From Paenibacillus pasadenensis DSM 19293 (GTDB lineage: Bacteria; Bacillota; Bacilli; Paenibacillales; Paenibacillaceae), in the NCBI RefSeq assembly GCF_000422485.1, contig NZ_KE383853.1, positions 117,154-181,153 of the forward strand: a stretch of DNA of 64,000 bases, written 5' to 3'. The notes beneath the pieces were generated by a model, which saw only the letters and a list, made by a program, of their open reading frames with translations, did not search any database and had not been told where the DNA came from. The position numbers and the translations under genes are program-made. Positions 51,279-59,916 of the stretch are shown here, one piece after another (within the stretch, counting starts at the first letter, position 1; every line of letters starts with the position of its first letter).

Positions 51279-51404
51279 GGGTGTTGAAAGCGAATTCATT
51301 TCCAAGCGAAAGGGGCGATGCCCGCTTCGGCGCCGTCAGCGCCGGCCGCATCACCGCATGCTCCGCCAGGCATCATCCATCACCTTATTTCAAGGAGGCC
51401 CATG

Positions 51405-52841
51405 ATGAATCGACTGACGCTGCCCCGCCCCCGCTCCATTCTGCTCCTTGCTCTCGCCGCCGTGCTGCTGTCGCTGCTCGTCCTGCTCGCCCGGCCCGCC
51501 AAGACCGAGGCGGCGATCGTCAACCTCGCCTACAACCGCCCCGTCACCGTCTCCAGCACGGAGAGCTCCGCTTACGCCGGCGCCTATGCGGTGGACGCCA
51601 ACGGCAACACCCGCTGGTCCTCGGCTTACAGCGACCAGCAGTACATCATCGTCGACCTCGGCACCGCCCGCCCGCTCACCGGCGTGAAGCTGCGCTGGGA
51701 GGCCGCGTATGCGAAGGGCTTCCAGATCCAGACGTCGAACGACAACTCCACTTGGACGACCGTCTATTCCAACTACAACGGCGTCGGCGGCGTAAACGAC
51801 ATCAGCTTCACGGCCACCGTCCGCTACGTCAAGATGTACGCCTTCCAGCGCGCGACCGCCTACGGCTACTCGCTGTATGAGTTCGAGATCTACGGCGACA
51901 ACGGCCAAGACGGAGGCGGCAGCGAGCCGGTGTCCGCCGTCAAGCAGCGCATCCTGAGCTACTTGAACAATCTCGGGGGCAAGACGATCGTCGGCATCGA
52001 GAACAAGTTCAACAACACCCCGCGCAGCGACAGCGACCGCGTGGCAGGCATCGCGGGCCGCACGCCGTCTCTGTGGGGAGGCGACTTCGGCTTCGGCAGC
52101 CTCGCGCTCGACAACCGCTGGAACATGATCCAGGAAGCGAAGAACCAGTTCAACAAAGGCGCTCTCGTCACGCTCATGTACCATCCTTGCGCGCCGACCC
52201 GCGACGAATACTGCAGCTGGGACGAGATCGGCGGAGCAAATCCGGCCAAGCTGACGTCGGCCCAGTTCACCCAGCTGACGACGCCGGGCACGAGCCTGTA
52301 CAACAGCTGGATCGGCCGTCTCGACACGCTCGCGACCTATTTGCAGGATCTGGAGAACAACAACGTCGTCGTCCTGTTCCGTCCGCTGCATGAGATGAAC
52401 CAATGCGTGTTCTGGTGGTCCTGCCACAAGGGCTCGAACGGCTCCGCCAAGCTGTACCAGATCACCTACGACTACCTGACGCACACGAAGGGGCTGGAAA
52501 ACCTCATCTGGGTGTGGAACGTGCAGGACTTCTCCAACCTGAGCACGGAAATCTCCGCCTACAACCCGGGCAGCAGCTATTTCGACATCGCTTCGCTCGA
52601 CGTCTACAATACCGGCTACACGCAGAACAACTACAACACGATGCTCCAGGCGTCCGGCGGCAAGCCGATCGCGATCGGCGAATGCCAGTTCATGCCGTCC
52701 GCCTCGCTGCTCGCCAGCCAGAACAAGTGGATCTACGCGATGTTATGGCCCGACTTCATCGAGGAGAACCGCAGCACGCTGCCAGGCATCTATGGCGCCT
52801 CCAATGTGCTGACGCTCGACGAGATGCCGGGCTGGCGGTGA
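51405..52841 (+). CDS. Secreted GH26 family glycoside hydrolase (beta-mannanase-like) with F5/8-type carbohydrate-binding domain
   Basis: This 478-residue protein has a signal peptide (about 1-37). An N-terminal discoidin/F5-8C-like beta domain follows (about 38-165, starting NLAYNRPVTVSSTES and ending YEFEIYGD), then a short GQDGGG linker and a GH26 catalytic domain. The acid/base glutamate is E330 in RPLHEMN and the nucleophile is E426 in IAIGECQ. GH26 enzymes mostly cut beta-mannan. Start at 51405 has AAGGAGG six bases upstream; the ATG three bases earlier is too close. Confidence 0.88.
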   Translation: MNRLTLPRPRSILLLALAAVLLSLLVLLARPAKTEAAIVNLAYNRPVTVSSTESSAYAGAYAVDANGNTRWSSAYSDQQYIIVDLGTARPLTGVKLRWEAAYAKGFQIQTSNDNSTWTTVYSNYNGVGGVNDISFTATVRYVKMYAFQRATAYGYSLYEFEIYGDNGQDGGGSEPVSAVKQRILSYLNNLGGKTIVGIENKFNNTPRSDSDRVAGIAGRTPSLWGGDFGFGSLALDNRWNMIQEAKNQFNKGALVTLMYHPCAPTRDEYCSWDEIGGANPAKLTSAQFTQLTTPGTSLYNSWIGRLDTLATYLQDLENNNVVVLFRPLHEMNQCVFWWSCHKGSNGSAKLYQITYDYLTHTKGLENLIWVWNVQDFSNLSTEISAYNPGSSYFDIASLDVYNTGYTQNNYNTMLQASGGKPIAIGECQFMPSASLLASQNKWIYAMLWPDFIEENRSTLPGIYGASNVLTLDEMPGWR

Positions 52842-52917
52842 CGCTCCGGCGATAGGCCGGGCTGGCGCTGACCTGCGCGCTCCGCCTTCCCCGATAAGAA
52901 TGGCCCTCTCCGACGCC

Positions 52918-52986
52918 AAAAAGCGCCCCTCTGGAAGCCGTCCCGGACCCATCGTCCGAAAACGGCCCCGAGGGGCGCTTCTCTTT
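52918..52986. terminator. Bidirectional intrinsic terminator between the GH26 and oppF genes
   Basis: AAGCGCCCCTC pairs with GAGGGGCGCTT over a branched inner region (GGCCGT/ACGGCC, GGAC/GTCC). Five A residues precede and CTCTTTT follows. Confidence 0.8.
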
Positions 52987-53952
52987 TCATGCCAGATGGC
53001 AGGCGACCTGCCGTCCGCCGCCTGCGGAGCGGAGCTCCGGCGCCTCGTGGACGCAGCGCTCCACGGCGAACGGGCAGCGGGTATGGAACTTGCAGCCGGA
53101 GGGCGGATTCGACGGGTCGGGAATGTCGCCCTTCAGCACGATCCGCTCCCGCTTGAGCTTCGGGATCGGGATCGGCACGGCGGACAGCAGCGCCTTCGTA
53201 TACGGATGCAGCGGCGAGCGGAACAGCTCCTCGCGCGGGCCGGTCTCCATCATCGAGCCGAGATACATGACTCCGATCCGGTCGCATAGATGCTCGACGA
53301 CGCTCAGGTCATGCGAGATGAACAGATAGCTCAGCCCTCTCTCCTGCTGGAGCCGTCGGAACAGGTTGATGATCTGGGCCTGGATCGATACGTCGAGCGC
53401 GGATACCGGCTCGTCGGCGATGATCAGCTTCGGATCGAGCGCGAGCGCGCGGGCGATGCCGATCCGCTGCCGCTGGCCGCCCGAGAATTCATGCGGCAGC
53501 CGGTCGGCCTGATAGGCGGACAGGCCGCAGGACTCCAGCGCCTGCAGCGCCTTTTCCCGGACATCCGCCTTGCTCGCGAGGCCATGGTCGAGCAGCGGCT
53601 CGCCGATCGCGTCGCCGACCCTCACCCGCGGGTTGAGCGAGCTGTACGGGTCCTGGAAGATCAGCTGCAGCTTCGGACGCAGCTGGCGCAGCCGCTCTCC
53701 GTGCAGCGCATGCAGATCCTCGCCCATGAAGCGGATCGTTCCGGCCGTCTTGGCGGCGAGGCGCACGATCGACTTGCCGACCGTGCTCTTGCCGCTGCCG
53801 GACTCGCCGACGAGGCCGAACGTCTCTCCCTCGCGGATCGTCAGGCTGATGCCGTCGACCGCCTTGACCTGCCCGGTCGTCCGTCCGAGCAGGCCCGACT
53901 TGATCGGAAAATAAGTCTTCAAATCCTCGATTTCGAGCAGCGCCTCACTCAT
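52987..53952 (-). CDS. oppF: Oligopeptide ABC transporter ATP-binding protein
   Basis: This 321-residue ATPase has Walker A GESGSGKST, signature FSGGQRQRIGIARAL and Walker B LIIADEP. The Opp/Dpp C-terminal cysteine motif (CKFHTRCPFAVERC) probably binds an iron-sulfur cluster. It pairs with OppD to drive peptide uptake. The ATG at 53952 has GGAAGGAGGG upstream and lies one base after the oppD stop. Last gene of the operon. Confidence 0.92.
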   Translation of the reverse strand: MSEALLEIEDLKTYFPIKSGLLGRTTGQVKAVDGISLTIREGETFGLVGESGSGKSTVGKSIVRLAAKTAGTIRFMGEDLHALHGERLRQLRPKLQLIFQDPYSSLNPRVRVGDAIGEPLLDHGLASKADVREKALQALESCGLSAYQADRLPHEFSGGQRQRIGIARALALDPKLIIADEPVSALDVSIQAQIINLFRRLQQERGLSYLFISHDLSVVEHLCDRIGVMYLGSMMETGPREELFRSPLHPYTKALLSAVPIPIPKLKRERIVLKGDIPDPSNPPSGCKFHTRCPFAVERCVHEAPELRSAGGGRQVACHLA

Positions 53953-53953
53953 G

Positions 53954-54928
53954 CTATCCCTCCTTCCCGTGCAGCCAGCAGGCCGCCTGCTGATCGGAGC
54001 CGACCGGCGCAAGCGGCGGCTCCTGCCTGCGGCATCGATCCATCGCGAACTCGCAGCGGTCCGCGAACGCGCAGCCGGCGCCAAGCTCGAGCGGATTCGG
54101 CACCTGGCCGGGGATCGAGTACAGCTCCTCCCGCACCTGGCCGAGCACCGGCTTGGAGCGCAGCAGTCCTTGCGTATACGGATGCCGCGGCTCGCGGAAC
54201 AGCCGCTCGACCTCCCCTTCCTCGACAACCTTGCCCGCATACATGACGATCACGTAGTCGGCCATCTCCGCCACGACGCCAAGATCATGCGTGATGAGCA
54301 GCAGCGCCATGCCGCTCTTCGCCTGCAGCCCGCGCAGCAGATCGAGGATCTGCGCCTGGATCGTCACGTCGAGCGCCGTCGTCGGCTCGTCGGCGATGAG
54401 CAGCTTCGGCTTGCAGGAGACGGCGATCGCGATCATCACCCGCTGCAGCATGCCCCCGCTCAGCTCATGCGGATAAGCGTCCGCGATCTGCTCGGGACGG
54501 CTGATGCCCACCTCGCGGATGAGCTCGACCGCTCGGCGCATCGCTTCCTTGCGGCCGAGCCGCAGATGCTCGCGCAGCGGCTCGGCGATCTGGCGGCCGA
54601 TCGTCAGCACCGGGTTGAGCGAAGACATCGGCTCCTGGAAGATCATCGACAGCTCATGCCCGCGCAGCGTCCGCAGCTCCTGGCGGCTCATGCGCAGCAG
54701 GTCGCGCCCGCCGAAGCGGACCTCGCCTCCGGCGACCTTGCCGGACGGCCCTTCGACGAGGCCGAGCACCGACATCGCCGTCATGCTCTTGCCGCAGCCG
54801 GACTCGCCGACGATGCACACCGTCTCGCCCTCTCGGACACGCAGGCTGACGCCATCCACCGCGCGCAGCACGCCGGCCTCGGTCTGAAAATGGGTCTGCA
54901 GCTCCCGTATGTCTAGCAGCGCTTCCAT
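53954..54928 (-). CDS. oppD: Oligopeptide ABC transporter ATP-binding protein
   Basis: This 324-residue ATPase has Walker [10 protein letters not shown], signature [14 protein letters not shown] and Walker B LLIADEP. The C-terminal Opp/Dpp motif [15 protein letters not shown] is present. It forms a heterodimer with OppF. An ATG at 54928 was chosen with AGGTGG six bases upstream; a GTG at 54937 overlaps this site and is less likely. Length fits the family. Confidence 0.92.
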   Translation of the reverse strand: MEALLDIRELQTHFQTEAGVLRAVDGVSLRVREGETVCIVGESGCGKSMTAMSVLGLVEGPSGKVAGGEVRFGGRDLLRMSRQELRTLRGHELSMIFQEPMSSLNPVLTIGRQIAEPLREHLRLGRKEAMRRAVELIREVGISRPEQIADAYPHELSGGMLQRVMIAIAVSCKPKLLIADEPTTALDVTIQAQILDLLRGLQAKSGMALLLITHDLGVVAEMADYVIVMYAGKVVEEGEVERLFREPRHPYTQGLLRSKPVLGQVREELYSIPGQVPNPLELGAGCAFADRCEFAMDRCRRQEPPLAPVGSDQQAACWLHGKEG

Positions 54929-54937
54929 CGACTCCAC

Positions 54938-55861
54938 CTACCTTCTCTGCTTCGGATCGAGCACGTCGCGCAGCGCGTCGCCGAAAAGATTGATCGCGAT
55001 GACGGTCGCGAAAATCGAGAAGCCCGGCGGAATCCACAGCCACGGCCGCTTCTCGAAGTCGATCATGTTGTTGGCCGCGTCGATCATGTTGCCCCAGGTC
55101 GGCGTCGGCGGCGTCACGCCAAGGCCGAAAAAGCTCAGCACCGACTCGCTGAGGATCGCCCCGCCGATGTTGAGCGTGGCGATGACGATCAGCAGCGGCA
55201 CGAGATTGGGCAGCAGATGCCCCAGCAGCCTGCGGCGGCCGCGCAGGCCGAGCACGGTCGTCGCCTGCATGAATTCCCGCTCCCGCAGGCTGAGGATCTG
55301 GCCGCGCACCATGCGCGCCAGCCCCGGCCAGCCGACGACGGCGAGCATGATCATGACGATGTACATGCGCGAGTCGGGCGGAACCTTCCACTCCGAGAGG
55401 AGCGCGCCGGCGATGAACAGCAGCGGCAGGCTCGGAATGGTGAGCAGCAGATCGGCCAGCCGCATGATGAGCTGGTCGACGATGCCGCGATAGTAGCCCG
55501 CGACGATGCCGAGCAGCGCGCCGAGCGCGACCGACAGCCCCATCGAGGCGAGGCCGACCGTGAGCGAAATGCGCCCCGCCTGCAGCACGCGCGTCAGCAC
55601 GTCCCGCCCGAGCGCGTCCGTGCCGAGCCAGTGCGACGCGCTCGGCGGGCGGTTCATTTGCGCCATGTTGATCTTGTTGTCCGCATAGGGCGAGAACAGC
55701 GGCCCGAGGAAGCAGGCCGCGAACATGAGCGCGACGACGAGGAAGCCGGACACAGCCAGCTTGTTGCGGATCAGCCGCCGCGCCGCGTCGCCCCAGATCG
55801 AGGACCGCTTCGACCGGCCTGCGCCGGGCTGGACGGCGAGCCTTCCGTTAGCCACTGACAT
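54938..55861 (-). CDS. oppC: Oligopeptide ABC transporter permease
   Basis: This 307-residue permease has an N-terminal OppC-type segment (RNKLAVSGFLVVALMF) and about six membrane helices. The EAA loop reads EREFMQATTVLGLRGRR, and PTPTWGNMIDAANN is typical of DppC/OppC. It forms the membrane channel with OppB. The ATG has AAGGAAGG ten bases upstream; oppD follows after nine bases. Confidence 0.92.
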   Translation of the reverse strand: MSVANGRLAVQPGAGRSKRSSIWGDAARRLIRNKLAVSGFLVVALMFAACFLGPLFSPYADNKINMAQMNRPPSASHWLGTDALGRDVLTRVLQAGRISLTVGLASMGLSVALGALLGIVAGYYRGIVDQLIMRLADLLLTIPSLPLLFIAGALLSEWKVPPDSRMYIVMIMLAVVGWPGLARMVRGQILSLREREFMQATTVLGLRGRRRLLGHLLPNLVPLLIVIATLNIGGAILSESVLSFFGLGVTPPTPTWGNMIDAANNMIDFEKRPWLWIPPGFSIFATVIAINLFGDALRDVLDPKQRR

Positions 55862-55879
55862 AGAAGAACCTTCCTTCGG

Positions 55880-56833
55880 TTACAGGTTGACGCGGGGATC
55901 CGCGATGCGATAGAGCAGGTCGGACAGCAGCGTGCCGACTACGGTGAGCACGGCGATGAACATCGTGAAGCCCATCAGCAGCGGATAGTCCCGCAGGCCG
56001 AACGACTTCATGTACAGCTGGCCGATGCCGGGCCAGTTGAAGATGCTCTCGATGATGAGCGAGCCGCCGAACAGCGCCGGCAGCTCGAAGCCGACCAGCG
56101 TGATCGCCGGCAGCAGCGCGTTGCGCAGGGCATGGGTGAACAGCACCTTCCTCTCCGGCAGCCCTTTGGCTCTTGCCGTGCGGATATAGTCCTGCTTGAT
56201 GACGTCGATCATGTTGCTGCGGAAGTAGCGGGTCAGCGAGCCGAGCCCGAGCAGCGTCATGACCGCGGCCGGCAGCGCCATATGGTCCGCGACCTCCAGC
56301 ACGTACGCCCAGCCTTCCGCGTTGCTGCCGGTCGTCGTCATGCCGCCGGGCGGCAGCCAGTGCAGGTCGACGGCGAAGATCTTGATGAGGAACAGGCCGA
56401 TGAAAAACGACGGGATGCTCATCGCCGCGAAGATGAGCACCATGACGAGCGAGTCGAACCAGGAGTACTGGCGGTAGGCGGCAAGCACGCCGATGACGAC
56501 GGCGAGCAGCCAGGTGAAGAACGTCGACACCGCCGCCAGCAGGAACGAATTCCAGATGTAGTCCTGGAACAGCGTCAGCACCGGCTTCTGCTGCGCCAGC
56601 GAGATGCCGAAGTCGCCGCGGAGCGCGTTGCCCATCCAGGTCAGATAGCGGTCGAGCAGCGGCTGGTCGAGCCCGTAGATCATCCGCAGCTCCGCCTTGC
56701 GCTCCGGCGTCAGCTTGATGTTGCCGCTGATGAAGTCGCCGGGCGTCAGCGCGTAGAGGGCGAAGATCAGGAACGAGGCGGCCAGCAGGATGAGCAGCAT
56801 GTAGCTCAGCCGCCGGATCAGATAAGTGCTCAT
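55880..56833 (-). CDS. oppB: Oligopeptide ABC transporter permease
   Basis: This 317-residue permease has the OppB/DppB beginning MSTYLIRRLSYMLLILL, GLDQPLLDRYLTWMGNALRG, and the coupling loop DYIRTARAKGLPERKVLF. The EP-type segment GGSLIIESIFNWPGIGQL is also present. It has six helices and acts with OppC. The start follows GGAAGGAGA by six bases. It is separated from oppA by a 64-base gap that holds a stable hairpin. Confidence 0.92.
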   Translation of the reverse strand: MSTYLIRRLSYMLLILLAASFLIFALYALTPGDFISGNIKLTPERKAELRMIYGLDQPLLDRYLTWMGNALRGDFGISLAQQKPVLTLFQDYIWNSFLLAAVSTFFTWLLAVVIGVLAAYRQYSWFDSLVMVLIFAAMSIPSFFIGLFLIKIFAVDLHWLPPGGMTTTGSNAEGWAYVLEVADHMALPAAVMTLLGLGSLTRYFRSNMIDVIKQDYIRTARAKGLPERKVLFTHALRNALLPAITLVGFELPALFGGSLIIESIFNWPGIGQLYMKSFGLRDYPLLMGFTMFIAVLTVVGTLLSDLLYRIADPRVNL

Positions 56834-56857
56834 GGCTTCTCCTTCCGAAAAGGGATT

Positions 56858-56886
56858 TCCCCTGTCCGCGCCAGTCGGACAGGGGA
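56858..56886 (-). repeat. Intercistronic stem-loop between oppA and oppB
   Basis: An 11-bp perfect inverted repeat (TCCCCTGTCCG and complement, 56858-56868 with 56876-56886) with a seven-base loop lies between the first two operon genes. It lacks a T run, so it probably protects oppA mRNA or lowers read-through, not a full terminator. Confidence 0.65.
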
Positions 56887-56897
56887 GAGATCCAGGC

Positions 56898-58658
56898 TTA
56901 TTGGACGTCCTTGAGCGACCAGTTCGGCAGGCTCACAGCCAGGCCGTAGAACGGACTGATCTCCAGGTTCTCGATGCGGCCGTTGTAGGCATAGACGCTT
57001 TTGCGATAACTGGTGAAGATGACGGGCAGCTCGTCGTTCAGCAGCTGGAAGATCTCCTTGTACACCGCTTTTCGCTGCTCGATGTCGGTCGTCGCCAGAC
57101 CTTTGTCGTACAGCTCCTTGAAGGCGGCGTTGTCGAAGCCCTTGATCTCGCCGTCGACGAACTGCGCGAGGCCGTCGGCAGGATCGGTCAGCATCGGCGT
57201 GGAGAAGGAGACGAGGTCGTAGTCTCCGCCTTCGACCTTCGAGACGAGCGAGTTGAAGTCGGCGAAGATTTCCGGCTCGAACTGGATGCCGAGCGCGGTG
57301 TAGTTCTCTTGCGCTACGGCGATGAAGATGTCGGTGTTCTTGCTTTTGGAACCGAGGTAGTGGATCTTCAGCTTCTGGCCGTCCTTCTCGCGGATGCCGT
57401 CCGAGCCTTCGGCCCAGCCGGCCTCGTCCAGCAGCGCCTTCGCTTTTTCGAGATCGTACGGGTAGGCGTTGATGCCTTCCTCCGTGTAGGCCCAGGAGGT
57501 GAGCGGAGAAGGAATGTTGGCCACTACGCCGGCTCCCTGCTGCGCGTCGACGTAGATGCTCTGCCGGTCCAGGCCGTAGGTCAGCGCCTGGCGGACCTTC
57601 TTGTCCTGCAGCGCCGGGCGCTCGAGGTTCACCTGCAGGTAGCCGTAGGTGCTCGGCGTATACGGCACGATGTTGACGAAGCCGAGCGCCGACAGCTTGT
57701 CGATGTTCTCCTGCGTGGCGCTGAACGAGGCGTAGTCGACCTCGCCCGTCTCGAGGTACTGCCAGGTGTCGCCCTCGGACGTCTTATAGATGAAGTGCGG
57801 CGTCTTGGGCTTCTCGCCGAAGTAGTGCTCGTTGGCCGTGAAGCGCACTTCCTGGCCGGGGATGAATTTCTCCAGCTTGTACGGACCGTTGCCGAGCGGG
57901 CTCGAGCTCAGCTGCTTCATGTACCCGAGATCGCCTTGCTTGTAGTCCTTGCCGTAGTAGGCCTTGGAAAGGACGTCGCCGCCGAGCAGCACGAGCGCGG
58001 CCGCGTTCGGCTTGTCGAGCGTGACCGAGATCGTCTGCGGATCCTTCACCTCGATGCCGGATACGGCAGCCGCCGTCCCGTCCTTGTAGGCTGCCGCCCC
58101 CTTGATGCCGAGCGCGGGAATCTGCGAGTCGCCGTCGTAGGACTTGTCGTTCAGGATCGTCCAGGTGAAGGCGACGTCGTCGGCTGTCAGCGGCGAGCCG
58201 TCGCTGAACCTCAAGTCAGGCCGCAGATGGAACGTGTAGGTCAGGCCGTCCGGGCTGGCTTCCCATTTTTCCGCGAGGCCCGGCGTGGGCTCGCCCTTGT
58301 CGTCCACGAGCACGAGCGAGGTGTAGAGCAGCGAGGAGACGTTGCCGTCATAGCCGCTTTGCTGGAAATAGGGCGTGAACGCGCCGCTCGGATCGACGAG
58401 TCCGACGATGATCGTATCCGTCCGCTTTTTGGCCGCTTCCGGCAGCTTGGACAGGTCGGACGCCACAATGGCGCCTTCCGCTTGCGCAGCCGCAGCGCCT
58501 GCGCTGTCCGCCGCGCCTGCGTTTGCCGCCGGCGCGCTGGCCGTCGGAGCCGGAGAGGCTGATGCTCCGTCGTTCTCCGCGGCTCCGTTGGAGCAGGCGG
58601 ACAAGAACAGCACGCTGGACAGCAAAATGGTTGAAGCGAACCCTACCCTGTTTTTCAT
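56898..58658 (-). CDS. oppA: Oligopeptide ABC transporter substrate-binding lipoprotein
   Basis: This is a 586-residue lipoprotein (lipid-attached C22 after FLSAC). A low-complexity A/S/P/G linker follows (about 24-65), then the SBP_bac_5 domain: FTPYFQQSGYDGNV, PGLAEKWEASPDGLTYTF, FSDGSPLTADDVAFTW, VRQALTYGLDRQSI, and a C-terminal domain. It captures peptides outside the cell for OppBCDF. It is the first gene of the operon, with strong promoter and two palindromes upstream. The start has GGGAGGAAG five bases before ATG. Confidence 0.93.
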   Translation of the reverse strand: MKNRVGFASTILLSSVLFLSACSNGAAENDGASASPAPTASAPAANAGAADSAGAAAAQAEGAIVASDLSKLPEAAKKRTDTIIVGLVDPSGAFTPYFQQSGYDGNVSSLLYTSLVLVDDKGEPTPGLAEKWEASPDGLTYTFHLRPDLRFSDGSPLTADDVAFTWTILNDKSYDGDSQIPALGIKGAAAYKDGTAAAVSGIEVKDPQTISVTLDKPNAAALVLLGGDVLSKAYYGKDYKQGDLGYMKQLSSSPLGNGPYKLEKFIPGQEVRFTANEHYFGEKPKTPHFIYKTSEGDTWQYLETGEVDYASFSATQENIDKLSALGFVNIVPYTPSTYGYLQVNLERPALQDKKVRQALTYGLDRQSIYVDAQQGAGVVANIPSPLTSWAYTEEGINAYPYDLEKAKALLDEAGWAEGSDGIREKDGQKLKIHYLGSKSKNTDIFIAVAQENYTALGIQFEPEIFADFNSLVSKVEGGDYDLVSFSTPMLTDPADGLAQFVDGEIKGFDNAAFKELYDKGLATTDIEQRKAVYKEIFQLLNDELPVIFTSYRKSVYAYNGRIENLEISPFYGLAVSLPNWSLKDVQ

Positions 58659-58727
58659 GGCTTCCTCCCGCTCAATCGAATGATTTAATTCCGATTGATT
58701 AAGTATGTTTTTTGAATGAATATCCCC

Positions 58728-58756
58728 ATTATAGGAGCCTCTATCGGTTCTGTAAA
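58728..58756 (-). promoter_or_regulatory. Sigma-A promoter of the oppABCDF operon
   Basis: On the minus strand, TTTACA (58751-58756) and a perfect TATAAT (58728-58733) are separated by 17 bases, about 70 bases before the oppA ATG. Confidence 0.8.
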
Positions 58757-58764
58757 TAGAGAAC
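58747..58764. promoter_or_regulatory. Operator copy 1 at the opp promoter
   Basis: The 18-bp palindrome GTTCTGTAAATAGAGAAC (arms GTTCT and AGAAC) covers the -35 box. A second very similar copy begins 27 bases further upstream of the operon. The neighbouring ArsR-like protein is the obvious candidate ligand. Confidence 0.6.
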
Positions 58765-58773
58765 TGTTAAAAA

Positions 58774-58791
58774 ATTCTGTGGTTAGAGAAT
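58774..58791. promoter_or_regulatory. Operator copy 2 upstream of the opp promoter
   Basis: The 18-bp palindrome ATTCTGTGGTTAGAGAAT has arms ATTCT and AGAAT. It shares TTCTGT and TAGAGAA with copy 1 at identical spacing. The start-to-start distance of 27 bases equals about two and a half helical turns. Confidence 0.6.
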
Positions 58792-58796
58792 GAAAT

Positions 58797-58850
58797 AAAA
58801 AAGCCCTTCCTCCGAACGACGAACGATCGTCGAGTCGGGGGAAGGACTTG
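58797..58850 (-). terminator. Intrinsic terminator after the ArsR-like regulator
   Basis: On the minus strand AAGTCCTTCC pairs with GGAAGGGCTT, with inner CGACGA/TCGTCG pairs, followed by six T residues. It begins directly at the stop codon and separates the regulator from the opp promoter. Confidence 0.8.
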
Positions 58851-59759
58851 TCAGCCTTCGATATACGCTTTCAATGCAGCCTGCATCCGTTCCAGAGCGC
58901 CCTTCCGCAAGCTGTAGACGGTCAGCGTCTCGCCTTCGAAATGGGCATGGATCAAGCCTGCGCTGCGAAGCTTGCCGATATGGTCGTGGGTGATTCCCTT
59001 GGACAGCTGCAGGTGGCGGACGATCTCGATGAAGCTGCGCGGACCGCCGTGCAGGAAGCGGAGAATCTTGAGCCGGCTCCGCTCGCCGAGACTGCGGATA
59101 ATCCGGAAGTCATGGGCGGAGAGGAACTCGTCCTCTCTCAGATCGATCCGGGCGGCATAATAACAGATCGTCATGCGCCGGAAATGGAAGATGACGTTGA
59201 TCGGCTGGAAATGCATCTGCGGAATGAGGACGAGCTCGCGCAGTCCGTCGATCGGCTCGAAGCGGAGGCCGTTCGTCGTCTCGTCCACATACTTGTCCAG
59301 ATCGTCGGCATCCGCCAGCGCCGTCCTGCGCTCGCGGCAGACCGCTCCCAGCCGGACGATCGCCTCCCGGTCGACGCTGCGGAAGTACTGCTCCTCCCAG
59401 CGCTCGAAGACGGAGGCGGTCAAGTCGCGGAACGCCGCCATATCCTTGGGAAACTGGCTGCAGTACGGCGCGAGCCGCTCGTACAGCTCTCCCGCCCCTT
59501 GCCCGCGCAGCCAAGCCGCGAAGCCTGAGGCATCCTCCGCCGGGCTGAGATGCACGAGCAGGAACGTCAGCTTCCAGTCGGCGTTGATCGCCAGCTCGTC
59601 CAGCAGCTCCGCGAACTGCGGCTCCAGCCTTGCCTTGACCTCTGCCGCCCACGCCGCCGGGAGATCGAGCTTTTTGTGGGACTGGCGGCAGATGTAGGCA
59701 TGTAGGCTGCTCATCGCCTCGTGAAGCGGCTTGAATGTGATCGTTATGTCATAAGTCAT
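58851..59759 (-). CDS. ArsR-like winged-helix transcriptional regulator with large N-terminal domain
   Basis: This is a 302-residue protein. The C-terminal ~85 residues hold an ArsR-type winged helix (HDFRIIRSLGERSRLKIL, then SFIEIVRHLQLSKGITHDHI and KLRSAGLIHAHFEG). The first ~210 residues are a helical domain of unknown ligand, as in DUF5937-type regulators of Paenibacillaceae. No metal-binding ELCV motif is present, so it probably senses a small molecule or peptide. It lies just upstream of the opp operon in the same direction, with a terminator in between. Confidence 0.8.
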   Translation of the reverse strand: MTYDITITFKPLHEAMSSLHAYICRQSHKKLDLPAAWAAEVKARLEPQFAELLDELAINADWKLTFLLVHLSPAEDASGFAAWLRGQGAGELYERLAPYCSQFPKDMAAFRDLTASVFERWEEQYFRSVDREAIVRLGAVCRERRTALADADDLDKYVDETTNGLRFEPIDGLRELVLIPQMHFQPINVIFHFRRMTICYYAARIDLREDEFLSAHDFRIIRSLGERSRLKILRFLHGGPRSFIEIVRHLQLSKGITHDHIGKLRSAGLIHAHFEGETLTVYSLRKGALERMQAALKAYIEG

Positions 59760-59868
59760 AGCTGCACGCCCTTCTGCCCTCTAGCCGTTAGAGTCTTTGG
59801 GCGTAATTCTACACGACCCGACGACGGTTCGGCAAGGCTCCGGTCCTCCTCGCGCCGCGGCCCAAGCC

Positions 59869-59896
59869 AAAAAACGTCCGCGGGTCCGCGGACGTT
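59869..59896 (-). terminator. Intrinsic terminator after the GH13 gene
   Basis: On the minus strand AACGTCCGCGG pairs with CCGCGGACGTT, followed by six T residues. Confidence 0.9.
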
Positions 59897-59916
59897 GATG
59901 GTGCTTAGGCTCTAAG

